64,000 nucleotides of DNA, taken from NCBI RefSeq assembly GCF_014650775.1, contig NZ_BMVP01000002.1, forward strand, positions 310,001-374,000, in the 5' to 3' direction. The DNA is from Streptomyces cirratus (GTDB taxonomy: Bacteria; Actinomycetota; Actinomycetes; Streptomycetales; Streptomycetaceae). This document shows, one piece after another, positions 8,261 to 16,260 of the stretch (positions within the stretch are counted from its first letter, which is position 1; each line of letters opens with the position of its first letter). The notes under the pieces are model-generated. The model ran no database searches. It had not been told where the DNA came from and saw only the letters and a program-made list of their open reading frames with translations. The position numbers were made by a program, and so were the translations under genes.

Positions 8261-9877
8261 GTGGAACAGCAGACAGGTGCGGGCGCGGTGCTCGCGAGTC
8301 GGTACCGGCTCGTCGAGCCGATCGGCAGCGGCGGCATGGGCAAGGTGTGGCGCGCGCATGACGAGCTGCTGCACCGGACGGTGGCCGTCAAGGAACTGAC
8401 GGCGGGTCTGTACGTCGCGCAGGCGGACCGCGAGGTCCTGCACGCCCGGACGCAGAAGGAGGCCCGGGCGGCCGCCCGGATCCAGCACCCGGCGGTGGTC
8501 ACCGTCCATGACGTGCTGGAGCACGACGACCGGCCGTGGATCGTCATGGAGTACATCGACGGCCCCTCGCTGGCCGAGGCCGCGAAGGCGGCGGGCCGGA
8601 TCGAGCCCCGTGAGGCGGCCCGGATCGGGCTGCACGTGCTGGGCGCCCTGCGTGCGGCGCACGCGGTCGGCGTGCTGCACCGGGACGTGAAGCCGGGCAA
8701 CGTGCTGCTCGCCAAGGACGGCCGGGTGCTGCTCACCGACTTCGGGATCGCGGCGATCGAGGGGGACTCCTCGATCACCCGCACCGGTGAACTGGTCGGC
8801 TCCATCGACTACCTGGCCCCCGAGCGGGTCACGGGCGGGGCCCCCGACCCGTCCTCCGACCTGTGGTCGCTGGGCGCGACCCTGTTCACGGCCGTCGAGG
8901 CGCGCTCGCCGTTCCGCCGTACGTCGCCGATCTCCAGCCTCCAGGCCGTCGTCAACGACGAGCCGCCCGCGCTGCGCCAGTCCGGTGCGCTGGGCCCGGT
9001 CATCACCGCCCTGCTGCGCAAGGACCCCGCCGAGCGGCCCTCGGCCCAGGAGGCCGAGCGGATGCTGCTGGAGGCGATGGAGGGCCGGGAGCCGAAGGCG
9101 GCGCAGGCGTTCGTACCCACCCGCGCGGTGTCCTCCGACGAACTGGCCCCCGCGCAGGAGGCGCGCGAGGACCGGGCGCCCGAGACGGGGACGGCCCACC
9201 TCGCCGAACAGCCCCCGGCGGGGCCGGGCCCGCTGCCCGGCAACCCGGCGCGCGGGCGGGTCCGGCGGGCCGCGGTCGTCGCCCTGGTGGCGGCGCTGCT
9301 CGGCGGCGGCGGGGTCTTCGGCGTGCTCAAGCTGACGGGGGATACCGAGGGCGGCGGCTCGGACAAGAACGCGAGCGCCCCCGACGGGCAGCCGGCCGCC
9401 GACGACGATGCCGTCGTGCCGCCGTCCGGCTGGAAGAAGGTCGTCGACCCGGTCGGGTTCTCGCTGTTCGTGCCGAACGACTGGTCGCGGCGGATGGACG
9501 GCGACCAGATCGACTACACGCCGGACGGCGGCAAGCACTTCATCCGGATCGCCGTCGACAAGACCCCGGACTACGACAACCCGTACATGCACCAGCTCGA
9601 ACTGGAGAAGCAGGTGAGCCAGCGGACCGACTACAAGCGCCACGACCTGCACGGGAACACCTTCCGGAACACCACGCACGCGGCCCTGTGGGAGTTCAGC
9701 TGGACCGAGAAGGGCCCCCAGGCCGGGCCGCGCCGGGCCATCGAGCAGATGTACGTGTCGCCCGAGAACACCGAGTACGCGGTGTACATGTCGGGGCCCG
9801 CGGCCGACTGGGCGACGACCCGGCAGCAGTTCGACACAGTCCTCAGCGGCTGGCAGCCCGCCGCGAACCGGGGCTGA
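8261..9877 (+). CDS. Transmembrane Ser/Thr protein kinase
   Basis: A complete Hanks-type kinase of 538 residues. Key features are the Gly loop IGSGGMGKVW, Lys44 in VAVKEL, HRDVKPGN (His140, Asp142), DFG (Asp160) and GSIDYLAPER. A juxtamembrane segment leads to one membrane helix (about 337-358), then an Asp/Ala-rich linker and an ectodomain from about 395 (VGFSLFVPNDW) ending near GPAADWATT. It is the third member of the tandem cluster, 125 bp behind the pseudokinase. The GTG start at 8261 is the first in-frame start that leaves a standard short N-terminus before the Gly loop. The signal sensed and the substrates are unknown. Confidence 0.92.
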   Translation: MEQQTGAGAVLASRYRLVEPIGSGGMGKVWRAHDELLHRTVAVKELTAGLYVAQADREVLHARTQKEARAAARIQHPAVVTVHDVLEHDDRPWIVMEYIDGPSLAEAAKAAGRIEPREAARIGLHVLGALRAAHAVGVLHRDVKPGNVLLAKDGRVLLTDFGIAAIEGDSSITRTGELVGSIDYLAPERVTGGAPDPSSDLWSLGATLFTAVEARSPFRRTSPISSLQAVVNDEPPALRQSGALGPVITALLRKDPAERPSAQEAERMLLEAMEGREPKAAQAFVPTRAVSSDELAPAQEAREDRAPETGTAHLAEQPPAGPGPLPGNPARGRVRRAAVVALVAALLGGGGVFGVLKLTGDTEGGGSDKNASAPDGQPAADDDAVVPPSGWKKVVDPVGFSLFVPNDWSRRMDGDQIDYTPDGGKHFIRIAVDKTPDYDNPYMHQLELEKQVSQRTDYKRHDLHGNTFRNTTHAALWEFSWTEKGPQAGPRRAIEQMYVSPENTEYAVYMSGPAADWATTRQQFDTVLSGWQPAANRG

Positions 9878-9956
9878 ACCGGAGCCGGCCGGCCGCCGGA
9901 CCCGCGTCGGCCGGTCACCCTGCCAGCGGGCACTGGCATAAATGGCAAAATCCGGT

Positions 9957-9968
9957 TACCCACGGGTA
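9957..9968. promoter_or_regulatory. Near-perfect dyad upstream of the aldehyde dehydrogenase gene
   Basis: TACCC-AC-GGGTA is a 5-2-5 inverted repeat 35 bp before the ATG at 10003, just downstream of a relatively AT-rich stretch (CATAAATGGCAAAAT). The placement suits a repressor site overlapping a transcription start. The binding protein is unknown. Confidence 0.35.
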
Positions 9969-10002
9969 CCCAAAGGCCCCGGGGCGGCATACGCTCACCG
10001 CC

Positions 10003-11634
10003 ATGACGGACTCGCAGGCCCCCGCCGCCCCCCTCCGCTCCGCGCCCCGGCCCACGAACCCGGTTGCGGCCGCCCCGGCCGGAGCCCGCACCGCGGCCGA
10101 CGTGGTGACCCCCGATCTGGTCGCCCGGCTGACCCGCGGGGTGATCGGCTCCGGCCGTACCGCCAACCACTCGCCCTTCACCGGGGACAGGCTCGCGGAC
10201 CTGCCCGAGGCCACCCCCGAGGACGTGGCCACGGCCTTCGACCGGGCCCGCGCGGCACAGGCCGCCTGGGCGGCCGTCCCCGTGCGCCGGCGCGCGGCCG
10301 TCCTGCTCCGCTTCCACGACCTGGTCCTGGCGCGGCAGGCCGAGGTGCTCGACCTGATCCAGCTGGAGACCGGCAAGGCGCGCCTGCACGCCCACGAAGA
10401 GGTCCAGGCCGTCGCCGTCGGCGCCCGCCACTACGGCCGCAAGGCCGCCTCCTACCTGCGGCCCAAGGGCCACACGGGGGCGATGCCCACGCTGACCAAG
10501 GTCACCGAGCTGCGCCAGCCGCGCGGTGTCGTCGGCCAGATCGCCCCGTGGAACTACCCCCTCGAACTGTCCGTCGGTGACGCGCTGCCCGCCTTCGTCG
10601 CCGGCAACGCGGTCGTCATGAAGCCGGACACGGAGACCGCGCTGACCGCCCTGTGGGCCCGTGACCTGCTGATCGAGGCGGGACTGCCCGCCGAGGTGTT
10701 CCAGGTCGTGCTCGGCGAGGGCCCCGTCGTCGGCCCCGAGGTGGTCCGGCACGCCGACTACGTCTCCTTCACCGGATCCACCCGTACCGGCCGCGAGGTC
10801 GCCCAGGGCGCGGCCGCCCGCCTGGTCGGCGTGAGCCTGGAGCTCGGCGGCAAGAACGCCATGCTCGTCCTGCACGACGCCGACGTGGAGAAGGCCGCCG
10901 CGGGCGCCGTCCGAGCCTGCTTCTCCTCCGCGGGCCAGCTGTGCATCTCCATCGAGCGGATCTACGTCCACGCCTCGGTCGCGGACGCGTTCGTCGAGCG
11001 CTTCGCCGCACGCACGAAGGCCATGCGGCTCGGCAACTCCCTCGCGTACGGCGCCGACATGGGTTCCCTCGTCGGCGAACGTCAGCTGGAGACCGTACGG
11101 CGGCACGTGGACGAGGCCGTCGCCAAGGGCGCCACCCTGGTCGCGGGCGGCGTCGCCCGCCCCGACATCGGCCCGCTCTTCTACGAGCCGACCATCCTCG
11201 ACGGCGTCGACGCCCCGATGGCGGTGTGCGGGGAGGAGACCTTCGGGCCCGTCGTCTCCCTCTACCGGTTCACCGACGAGGACGAGGCCGTCGCCCTGGC
11301 CAACGCGACCCCGTACGGGCTCAACTCCAGCGTGTGGACCAAGGACGCCCGCCGCGGCCACGCCGTCGCCGCCCGCCTGCGCACCGGCACCGTCAACATC
11401 AACGAGGGCTACGCACCGGCCTACGGCAGCGCCCAGTCGCCCATGGGTGGCATGAAGGAATCCGGCCTCGGCCGCAGGCACGGCTCCGAGGGCATCCTCA
11501 AGTACACCGAGGCGCAGACCGTCGCCCACCAGCGGCTGTTGCCGATGGCGCCCTCCCTCGGCATGGACGACGAGAAGTACGCCGAGTTCATGACCCGCAG
11601 CCTCAAGATCATGAAGGCTCTCCGCCTGCGCTAG
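10003..11634 (+). CDS. gabD2: Succinate-semialdehyde dehydrogenase (NAD(P)+)
   Basis: Oxidises succinate semialdehyde to succinate, the last step of the GABA shunt. The 543-residue protein has the aldehyde dehydrogenase fold: PWNYPLELSVGDALPA near 183, general base Glu280 in LELGGKN, nucleophile Cys314 in GQLCISIERIYVH, and the PYGLNSSVWT segment near 430. SIERIYVH and PMGGMKESGLGRRHG are typical of the GabD2/SSADH branch. ATG 10003 is the natural start; the open frame upstream lies inside the kinase gene in another frame. It is followed 24 bp later by the GMC oxidoreductase gene, so the two are probably one operon. GabD2 rather than a general ALDH is the best call but not proven. Confidence 0.85.
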   Translation: MTDSQAPAAPLRSAPRPTNPVAAAPAGARTAADVVTPDLVARLTRGVIGSGRTANHSPFTGDRLADLPEATPEDVATAFDRARAAQAAWAAVPVRRRAAVLLRFHDLVLARQAEVLDLIQLETGKARLHAHEEVQAVAVGARHYGRKAASYLRPKGHTGAMPTLTKVTELRQPRGVVGQIAPWNYPLELSVGDALPAFVAGNAVVMKPDTETALTALWARDLLIEAGLPAEVFQVVLGEGPVVGPEVVRHADYVSFTGSTRTGREVAQGAAARLVGVSLELGGKNAMLVLHDADVEKAAAGAVRACFSSAGQLCISIERIYVHASVADAFVERFAARTKAMRLGNSLAYGADMGSLVGERQLETVRRHVDEAVAKGATLVAGGVARPDIGPLFYEPTILDGVDAPMAVCGEETFGPVVSLYRFTDEDEAVALANATPYGLNSSVWTKDARRGHAVAARLRTGTVNINEGYAPAYGSAQSPMGGMKESGLGRRHGSEGILKYTEAQTVAHQRLLPMAPSLGMDDEKYAEFMTRSLKIMKALRLR

Positions 11635-11658
11635 CAGCACCGATTGGGAGGCACGGCA

Positions 11659-13452
11659 GTGTCGTACGACTACGACGTCATCGTCATCGGATCGGGCTTC
11701 GGAGGGTCGGTCTCGGCACTGCGGCTCACCGAGAAGGGGTACCGGGTAGGCGTCCTGGAGGCAGGACGCCGCTTCACCCGCGAGAGCCTGCCCCGCACCA
11801 GCTGGGACCTGCGCAACTACCTGTGGGCCCCGGCGCTCGGGCTGTACGGGATCCAGCGCATCCACCTGCTCGGCAACGTGATGGTGCTCGCGGGCGCGGG
11901 GGTGGGCGGCGGCTCCCTGAACTACGCCAACACCCTGTACGTGCCGCCCGCCGCCTTCTTCGAGGACCGGCAGTGGGCGTCCATCACCGACTGGCGCGAG
12001 GAACTCGCCCCGTACTACGACCAGGCCAAGCGGATGCTCGGCGTACGGCTGAACCCGACGATGACCCCCTCCGACGTCCACCTCAAGGCCGTCGCGGAGA
12101 AGATGGGCGTCGGGGACTCCTTCCACATGGCCCCGGTCGGCGTCTTCTTCGGGGACGGCGAGGACGCCGACGGGCACCGGAAGGTCCGCCCCGGCGAGGA
12201 GGTTCCCGACCCGTACTTCGGCGGCGCCGGGCCCGCCCGCAAGGCGTGCACCGAATGCGGCGAGTGCATGACCGGCTGCCGCCACGGCGCCAAGAACACC
12301 CTCGCCGAGAACTACCTCCACCTCGCGGAACGCGCGGGCGCCGTCATCCACCCCATGACCACCGTCACCGCCCTCTCCGAACACCCCGACGGCGGCCACC
12401 GCGTGCGCACCGTCCCCACCGACAACCGGCGCAAGGGCGCGGCCAGGGTGCTGCGCGCCCGATACGTGGTCGTCGCCGCGGGCACGTACGGAACCCAGAC
12501 CCTGCTGCACACGATGAAGGACCGCGGCGAACTGCCCCGCATCTCGGACCGGCTCGGCGACCTCACCCGTACCAACTCCGAGGGACTGGTCGGCGCCCAG
12601 ACCGACGACCGCCGCTACCGCAGGCGCCACGGCGCCGCCGCCCGGGCCGACTTCACCAAGGGCGTGGCCATCACCTCGTCGGTGCACCCCAACGCGGACA
12701 CCCACATCGAACCCGTCCGCTACGGCAAGGGCTCCAACGCCATGGGGTTCCTGACCATCCTCCAAGTCCCGCACCACAAGCACCGGGTACGGGCCTGGTT
12801 CGCCCGGACCGCCACCCACCCGGCACAGCTGCTGCGCTCGCTCTCCAACCGCCGCTGGTCGGAGCGGACCATCATCGGCCTCGTCATGCAGTCGCTGGAC
12901 AACTCCCTGACCACGTACCGCCGGCCCGTCGGCCCGGGCAAGGGCCTGCTGACCGCCCGCCAGGGCCACGGAGCCCCCAACCCGGTTCAGATCGCCGAAG
13001 CCACCGAAGCCGCCACCCTGCTGGCAGAGGAGATCAACGGCTTCCCCGGCAGCAACGTCGGAGAACTGATGGGCACCCCGCTGACCGCGCACTTCCTCGG
13101 TGGCTGCCCGATCGGCGCCTCCCGCGAGGAAGGCGTCGTGGACCCCTACCACCGGCTGTACGGGCACCCGGGCATCTCGGTGGTCGACGGCGCGGCCGTC
13201 TCCGCGAACCTCGGCGTCAATCCGTCGCTGACGATCACGGCGCAGGCGGAGCGGGCGATGTCGTACTGGCCCAACAAGGGCGAGCCCGACCCGCGCCCCG
13301 CGCAGGGCGCCGGATACGTCCGGCTCGCCGCGGTGGAACCGGTCGCCCCGGCCGTCCCGAAGGAGGCCTTCGGTGCGCTGCGGCTGCCGTTCCTCGCGGT
13401 GCCCGAGGTCCCCGCGAAGGTTCCTCCGCGGCAAACGGAACCCGAGCACTGA
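11659..13452 (+). CDS. GMC-family FAD oxidoreductase, cholesterol oxidase-like
   Basis: A 597-residue flavoprotein with an N-terminal FAD-binding motif (VIVIGSGFGGSVSA, residues 7-20), GAGVGGGSLNYANT near 83-96, and the C-terminal NPSLTITAQAERA segment of GMC oxidoreductases. A four-cysteine run, CTECGECMTGC (CX2CX2CX3C), lies near 197-207; similar cysteines occur in the ChoD-like branch annotated as cholesterol oxidase. Natural substrates of this branch are uncertain, and no sterol catabolic genes are nearby. GTG 11659 sits behind GGGAGG, and the preceding TTG at 11644 is less likely. It is apparently cotranscribed with the aldehyde dehydrogenase gene. Confidence 0.8.
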   Translation: MSYDYDVIVIGSGFGGSVSALRLTEKGYRVGVLEAGRRFTRESLPRTSWDLRNYLWAPALGLYGIQRIHLLGNVMVLAGAGVGGGSLNYANTLYVPPAAFFEDRQWASITDWREELAPYYDQAKRMLGVRLNPTMTPSDVHLKAVAEKMGVGDSFHMAPVGVFFGDGEDADGHRKVRPGEEVPDPYFGGAGPARKACTECGECMTGCRHGAKNTLAENYLHLAERAGAVIHPMTTVTALSEHPDGGHRVRTVPTDNRRKGAARVLRARYVVVAAGTYGTQTLLHTMKDRGELPRISDRLGDLTRTNSEGLVGAQTDDRRYRRRHGAAARADFTKGVAITSSVHPNADTHIEPVRYGKGSNAMGFLTILQVPHHKHRVRAWFARTATHPAQLLRSLSNRRWSERTIIGLVMQSLDNSLTTYRRPVGPGKGLLTARQGHGAPNPVQIAEATEAATLLAEEINGFPGSNVGELMGTPLTAHFLGGCPIGASREEGVVDPYHRLYGHPGISVVDGAAVSANLGVNPSLTITAQAERAMSYWPNKGEPDPRPAQGAGYVRLAAVEPVAPAVPKEAFGALRLPFLAVPEVPAKVPPRQTEPEH

Positions 13453-13640
13453 CGGCACAGGCCCGCGGTACGACAGCGGCGGGCACCGCGCTCCCCCTCC
13501 GAGCGCGGTACCCGCCGATCACACATGAGTGACCGGCGGCCGACGCAGAAGGTTGTAGCGGAATCCCCGCAAGGCGACTGTGGTGTCCATCACACGGCGG
13601 CGCGGGCAACTGGACCCCGCACTCGGGGGTCAAGGGGGAC

Positions 13641-15281
13641 ATGAGAAAGCGCATCGCCCTGCTGGCCGCGTGCGGCCTGCTGGCCATCGGGACCGCCGCC
13701 GTTCCCGCGAACGCCGCGGAACCCGTCTTCCCCCTCGTCGGCCCCTCCGCCCTGGAACTCCCGCTGCCCGTGGACGGCTCCGGCGCCAGGGAGCAGCGGC
13801 TGAGCATCACCTTGGACCACCCCGCGACCGGCGCACCCTTCGCCGGCCTGTTCACGGTCGACCTGCGCAAGGTGGCCGGGGTCGCGACCGTCAGGGACCA
13901 CGCGAGTGACTCCTCGCACCAGTGCACCGAGAAGGACGGCGAGCTGCTCTGCGCCTACAAGGGCCTGCCGGTCAGCCTCGAACTGGACGTCGCCGCCGCC
14001 AAGGGGGCCGCGAAGGGCGCGACGGGTGAGATCACGGTGACGGGCAAGGTCCCCGGCGCCACCGTCACCCCCCTCACCACCAAGGTCAGCGTCGGCGGCC
14101 CCGACCTGGTGATGCGGGAGATGAAGCTCAAGAAGGACCTGAGGCCCGGCGAAAGCCAGCCCATGCCCCTGGTGTTCGCCAACGAGGGCACGCAGGCTGC
14201 GAAGGGCGTGGTCCTGGAGCTGGGCACCACGCGCGGCATGGAGCTCGTCGAGACGTACGACAACTGCCGTACCCGCACCGCCGGCGACCTGACCACCGTC
14301 CTGTGCTCCGTCGAGGGCGACTTCGTTCCGGGCGCCGCCTACGAGCTGGCCGGTGACAGCCCGCTCCACATCAAGGCCACCGCGCACGCCTACGACGACG
14401 TCCTGCGCTACGGCATCTACCCGGCCGGCGACGAGCCGAAGGCCGCGGCGTCGAGCGGCAAGGCCCGGGCCGGCCGGAAGCTGGGCGTGAGCCCTGCCAA
14501 GAGCGCCCCGGCAGCGCCCGGGCTGCGTGCCTCGGACCTGAACCCGGGGGACAACCGGCGCGAGTTCGCGTTCCACACCGAGAACACCGCCGACTTCACG
14601 ACGAGCCCGGTGTCCCTCAAGGGCAAGGCGGGCGACACCCTCTCCACCGCGTTCGTGTTCGAGAACAAGGGCCCGGCCTGGATCCACGCCGCCAACCCGG
14701 CCGATTCGCTGGCCCGTACGGTCGTCGTGGTCCCCGAGGGCGCGAAGGTCACCGGCAAGCCGCAGGAGTGCCTCGCCGTCGACGCGGACGGCACCAAGCG
14801 CGCCGAGCAGCTGGGCGCCCCGCGCTACGAGTGCGCGCTCGGCAACCGGGTGAGCGAGAACGAGAAGGTCGTCTACCCCTTCGACCTGTTGATCGAGAAG
14901 GTGGTGGAGGACGCGAAGGGCTCCGTCACCGTCGGCGACTGGGGCACGAGCGCGCCCCGGCCGCACGCCTTCGACCCGAACGCGGGCGACAACACCGCGG
15001 CCGTCGTCATCAACGCCAAGGGCGGTACGGGCACCGGCCCGAGCCCCAGTCCGTCGACGAGCGGCAGCCCGTCCCCGACGCCCAGCGCGAGCGTGAGCGC
15101 GTCGGCGAGCGCCTCGCCCACGGCGAAGGCGTCCACCGCCGGTACGGGAACCACCGCGCAGGGCGGCAACCTGGCCTCCACCGGCAGCACGGTCGGGCCG
15201 ATCGCCGTCGGCGCGGCGGCGCTGGTCGCGGCGGGCGGCGCGCTGTACGTGGCCGTCCGCCGACGGGGCGTGCGCGGCTAG
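13641..15281 (+). CDS. Secreted, sortase-anchored surface protein (LAXTG type)
   Basis: A 546-residue exported protein of unknown function. Residues 1-25 form a signal peptide (MRKR, hydrophobic core, ANA-A cleavage site). The body looks like tandem beta-sandwich domains, with recurring phrases such as VFANEGTQAAKG and FVFENKGPAWIHAA. A Ser/Pro/Thr-rich wall-spanning segment (about 460-505) leads to the sorting signal: LASTG at 511-515, a hydrophobic helix, then RRRGVRG. LAXTG is the pentapeptide of class E sortases in Streptomyces. ATG 13641 follows GGGGGA. No sortase gene is adjacent. A strong hairpin terminator lies about 85 bp downstream. Confidence 0.85.
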   Translation: MRKRIALLAACGLLAIGTAAVPANAAEPVFPLVGPSALELPLPVDGSGAREQRLSITLDHPATGAPFAGLFTVDLRKVAGVATVRDHASDSSHQCTEKDGELLCAYKGLPVSLELDVAAAKGAAKGATGEITVTGKVPGATVTPLTTKVSVGGPDLVMREMKLKKDLRPGESQPMPLVFANEGTQAAKGVVLELGTTRGMELVETYDNCRTRTAGDLTTVLCSVEGDFVPGAAYELAGDSPLHIKATAHAYDDVLRYGIYPAGDEPKAAASSGKARAGRKLGVSPAKSAPAAPGLRASDLNPGDNRREFAFHTENTADFTTSPVSLKGKAGDTLSTAFVFENKGPAWIHAANPADSLARTVVVVPEGAKVTGKPQECLAVDADGTKRAEQLGAPRYECALGNRVSENEKVVYPFDLLIEKVVEDAKGSVTVGDWGTSAPRPHAFDPNAGDNTAAVVINAKGGTGTGPSPSPSTSGSPSPTPSASVSASASASPTAKASTAGTGTTAQGGNLASTGSTVGPIAVGAAALVAAGGALYVAVRRRGVRG

Positions 15282-15629
15282 CGGTCCCTGCGGCGCGAAC
15301 GCCGAGAAGGCCTGAGCGCCATGAAGGCCTGAGCGCCGCGAAGGCGTGAACGGCATGATGTGAGAACGGCCGGTCCGGGGCGTCCCCCGGGCCGGCCGTC
15401 CTTTCGGGGTGACCGGGCTGCTGTCTCCTGCCGTCCGGTCACGCGCGGGAGCGAGGTCCCACGACGCACGCCCGTCGGGCGGTACGTCTCATCGCTCCCG
15501 TGGAGCCACGCGTGGTGGTGCCGGCCCGCGCCTGGCTGGCGCGGACACCGGCATCAACGAAGGCCCGCGGGGCCGGTCACGCTCCGGACGGGTGAAGAAC
15601 GGCCGCCCGCCGGACCGGCCGCCGCGGGC
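15282..15629. other. Intergenic gap between convergent genes with 17-bp repeats
   Basis: No gene was seen. Three direct repeats of about 14 bp with a 17-bp period start at 15307, 15324 and 15341 (AAGGCCTGAGCGCC, the third diverged). The terminator hairpin at 15366-15399 follows. From 15400 to 15629 I see only GC-rich sequence without a supported feature. Confidence 0.6.
15366..15399. terminator. Hairpin terminator after the surface protein gene
   Basis: ACGGCCGG-T-CCGGGG, a short loop, then CCCCGG-G-CCGGCCGT form a long GC stem followed by CCTTTC on the plus strand. It lies between convergent genes and could serve both. Confidence 0.8.
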
Positions 15630-15893
15630 TCAGACGCGGCCGCGGCACAGCTCCAGCAAGGTCATGGCGAGCGAGGTACCGGGCTTGCCGAGGGCGTCGC
15701 TCCAATGCGAGAGGACCTCCATCTCGCGGGACAGGTGCACCCGTCGGCCGCCGGAGGTGATCCGGGCCTCCTGGATGACCGTCGAGACGGCCATCCGCTC
15801 CTGGATCAGGCCGATGATCCGGTCGTCGATCGCGTCGATGCGCTCGCGGGAGTCGGCGATCAGCTGCTCGGGGGTGGTGGTGATCGTGGTCAT
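15630..15893 (-). CDS. Chorismate mutase (AroQ type, monofunctional)
   Basis: Rearranges chorismate to prephenate, the committed step to Phe and Tyr. The 87-residue all-helical protein matches the AroQ length. It opens with TPEQLIADSRERIDAIDDRIIGL, carries the ERM...VSTVIQEAR segment, and ends in SLAMTLLELCRGR. ATG 15893 lies 7 bases after AGGAG (15905-15901). About 100 bases upstream on the same strand are a small leader ORF rich in Phe/Tyr and a perfect 13-bp hairpin, which together look like a transcription attenuator tuned to the end products of this pathway. The gene is convergent with the surface protein gene and divergent from guaA. Confidence 0.92.
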   Translation of the reverse strand: MTTITTTPEQLIADSRERIDAIDDRIIGLIQERMAVSTVIQEARITSGGRRVHLSREMEVLSHWSDALGKPGTSLAMTLLELCRGRV

Positions 15894-15937
15894 GGCGGTT
15901 CTCCTGTGGGTCGTGCCGTCAGGAGCGGGAACGCAGG

Positions 15938-15967
15938 AGCGCCCCGGTCCTGTCGGACCGGGGCGCT
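15938..15967 (-). terminator. Attenuator hairpin in the chorismate mutase leader
   Basis: AGCGCCCCGGTCC, loop TGTC, GGACCGGGGCGCT: a perfect 13-bp stem with a 4-nt loop. It lies between the leader ORF stop (15995) and the chorismate mutase ribosome-binding site. It lacks a U tract, as many Streptomyces attenuators do. CCGGTCC of the 5' arm also occurs inside the leader ORF (codons 14-16), so the leader copy could compete for the 3' arm GGACCGG. Confidence 0.75.
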
Positions 15968-15994
15968 CTGGGAAGTCAGCGGCTCAAGCGAGCA

Positions 15995-16063
15995 TCACGA
16001 GGACCCATGGCGACCGGACCGGCCGGTGCCATAGGTAAAGAGGAAGCTCAGCTGCTTGCGCAT
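15995..16063 (-). CDS. Leader peptide with Phe/Tyr run, attenuation of chorismate mutase
   Basis: A 22-codon ORF from ATG 16063 to TGA 15995. It begins [12 protein letters not shown] and ends in a short Gly/Ser/Arg tail. Phe7, Phe9 and Tyr11 are the aromatic end products of the chorismate mutase pathway. Seven bases separate the ATG from a TAATAAT -10 element, so the transcript probably starts at the ATG and is leaderless. A hairpin follows before the structural gene. By analogy with known Streptomyces trp leaders, ribosome stalling at Phe or Tyr codons would decide between the hairpin and an alternative fold. The peptide itself probably has no function. Confidence 0.75.
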   Translation of the reverse strand: MRKQLSFLFTYGTGRSGRHGSS

Positions 16064-16070
16064 GGGACGG

Positions 16071-16100
16071 ATTATTACCATCCGCACCCCTCGCGGCCAA
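16071..16100 (-). promoter_or_regulatory. Sigma-70-type promoter of the chorismate mutase leader
   Basis: On the minus strand TTGGCC (16100-16095), a 17-bp spacer and TAATAAT (16077-16071) form a good HrdB-type promoter. Transcription should start about 7 bases later, at or beside ATG 16063, giving a leaderless leader peptide. An inverted repeat CGGAT...ATCCG overlaps the -10 box. Confidence 0.65.
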
Positions 16101-16213
16101 AGCGGCCCGGATGGTGAGACGGCCGCGCGGCGCGTCCCGTGAGCGGGGCATCGCCGTGCGTCACCGCTGCGGGCCTTCGGACGGTACGACGAACCAGGGG
16201 GTGCGGCCCCCGT

Positions 16214-16219
16214 TAGAAT
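16214..16219 (+). promoter_or_regulatory. Candidate -10 box for guaA
   Basis: TAGAAT lies 42 bp before the GTG start of guaA in a short AT-rich stretch. No convincing -35 hexamer is present, so only the -10 element is proposed. Confidence 0.4.
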
Positions 16220-16260
16220 CGACAAAACAGCCACCTTTTCTCCGCCGGAAGGCCGCCCCC

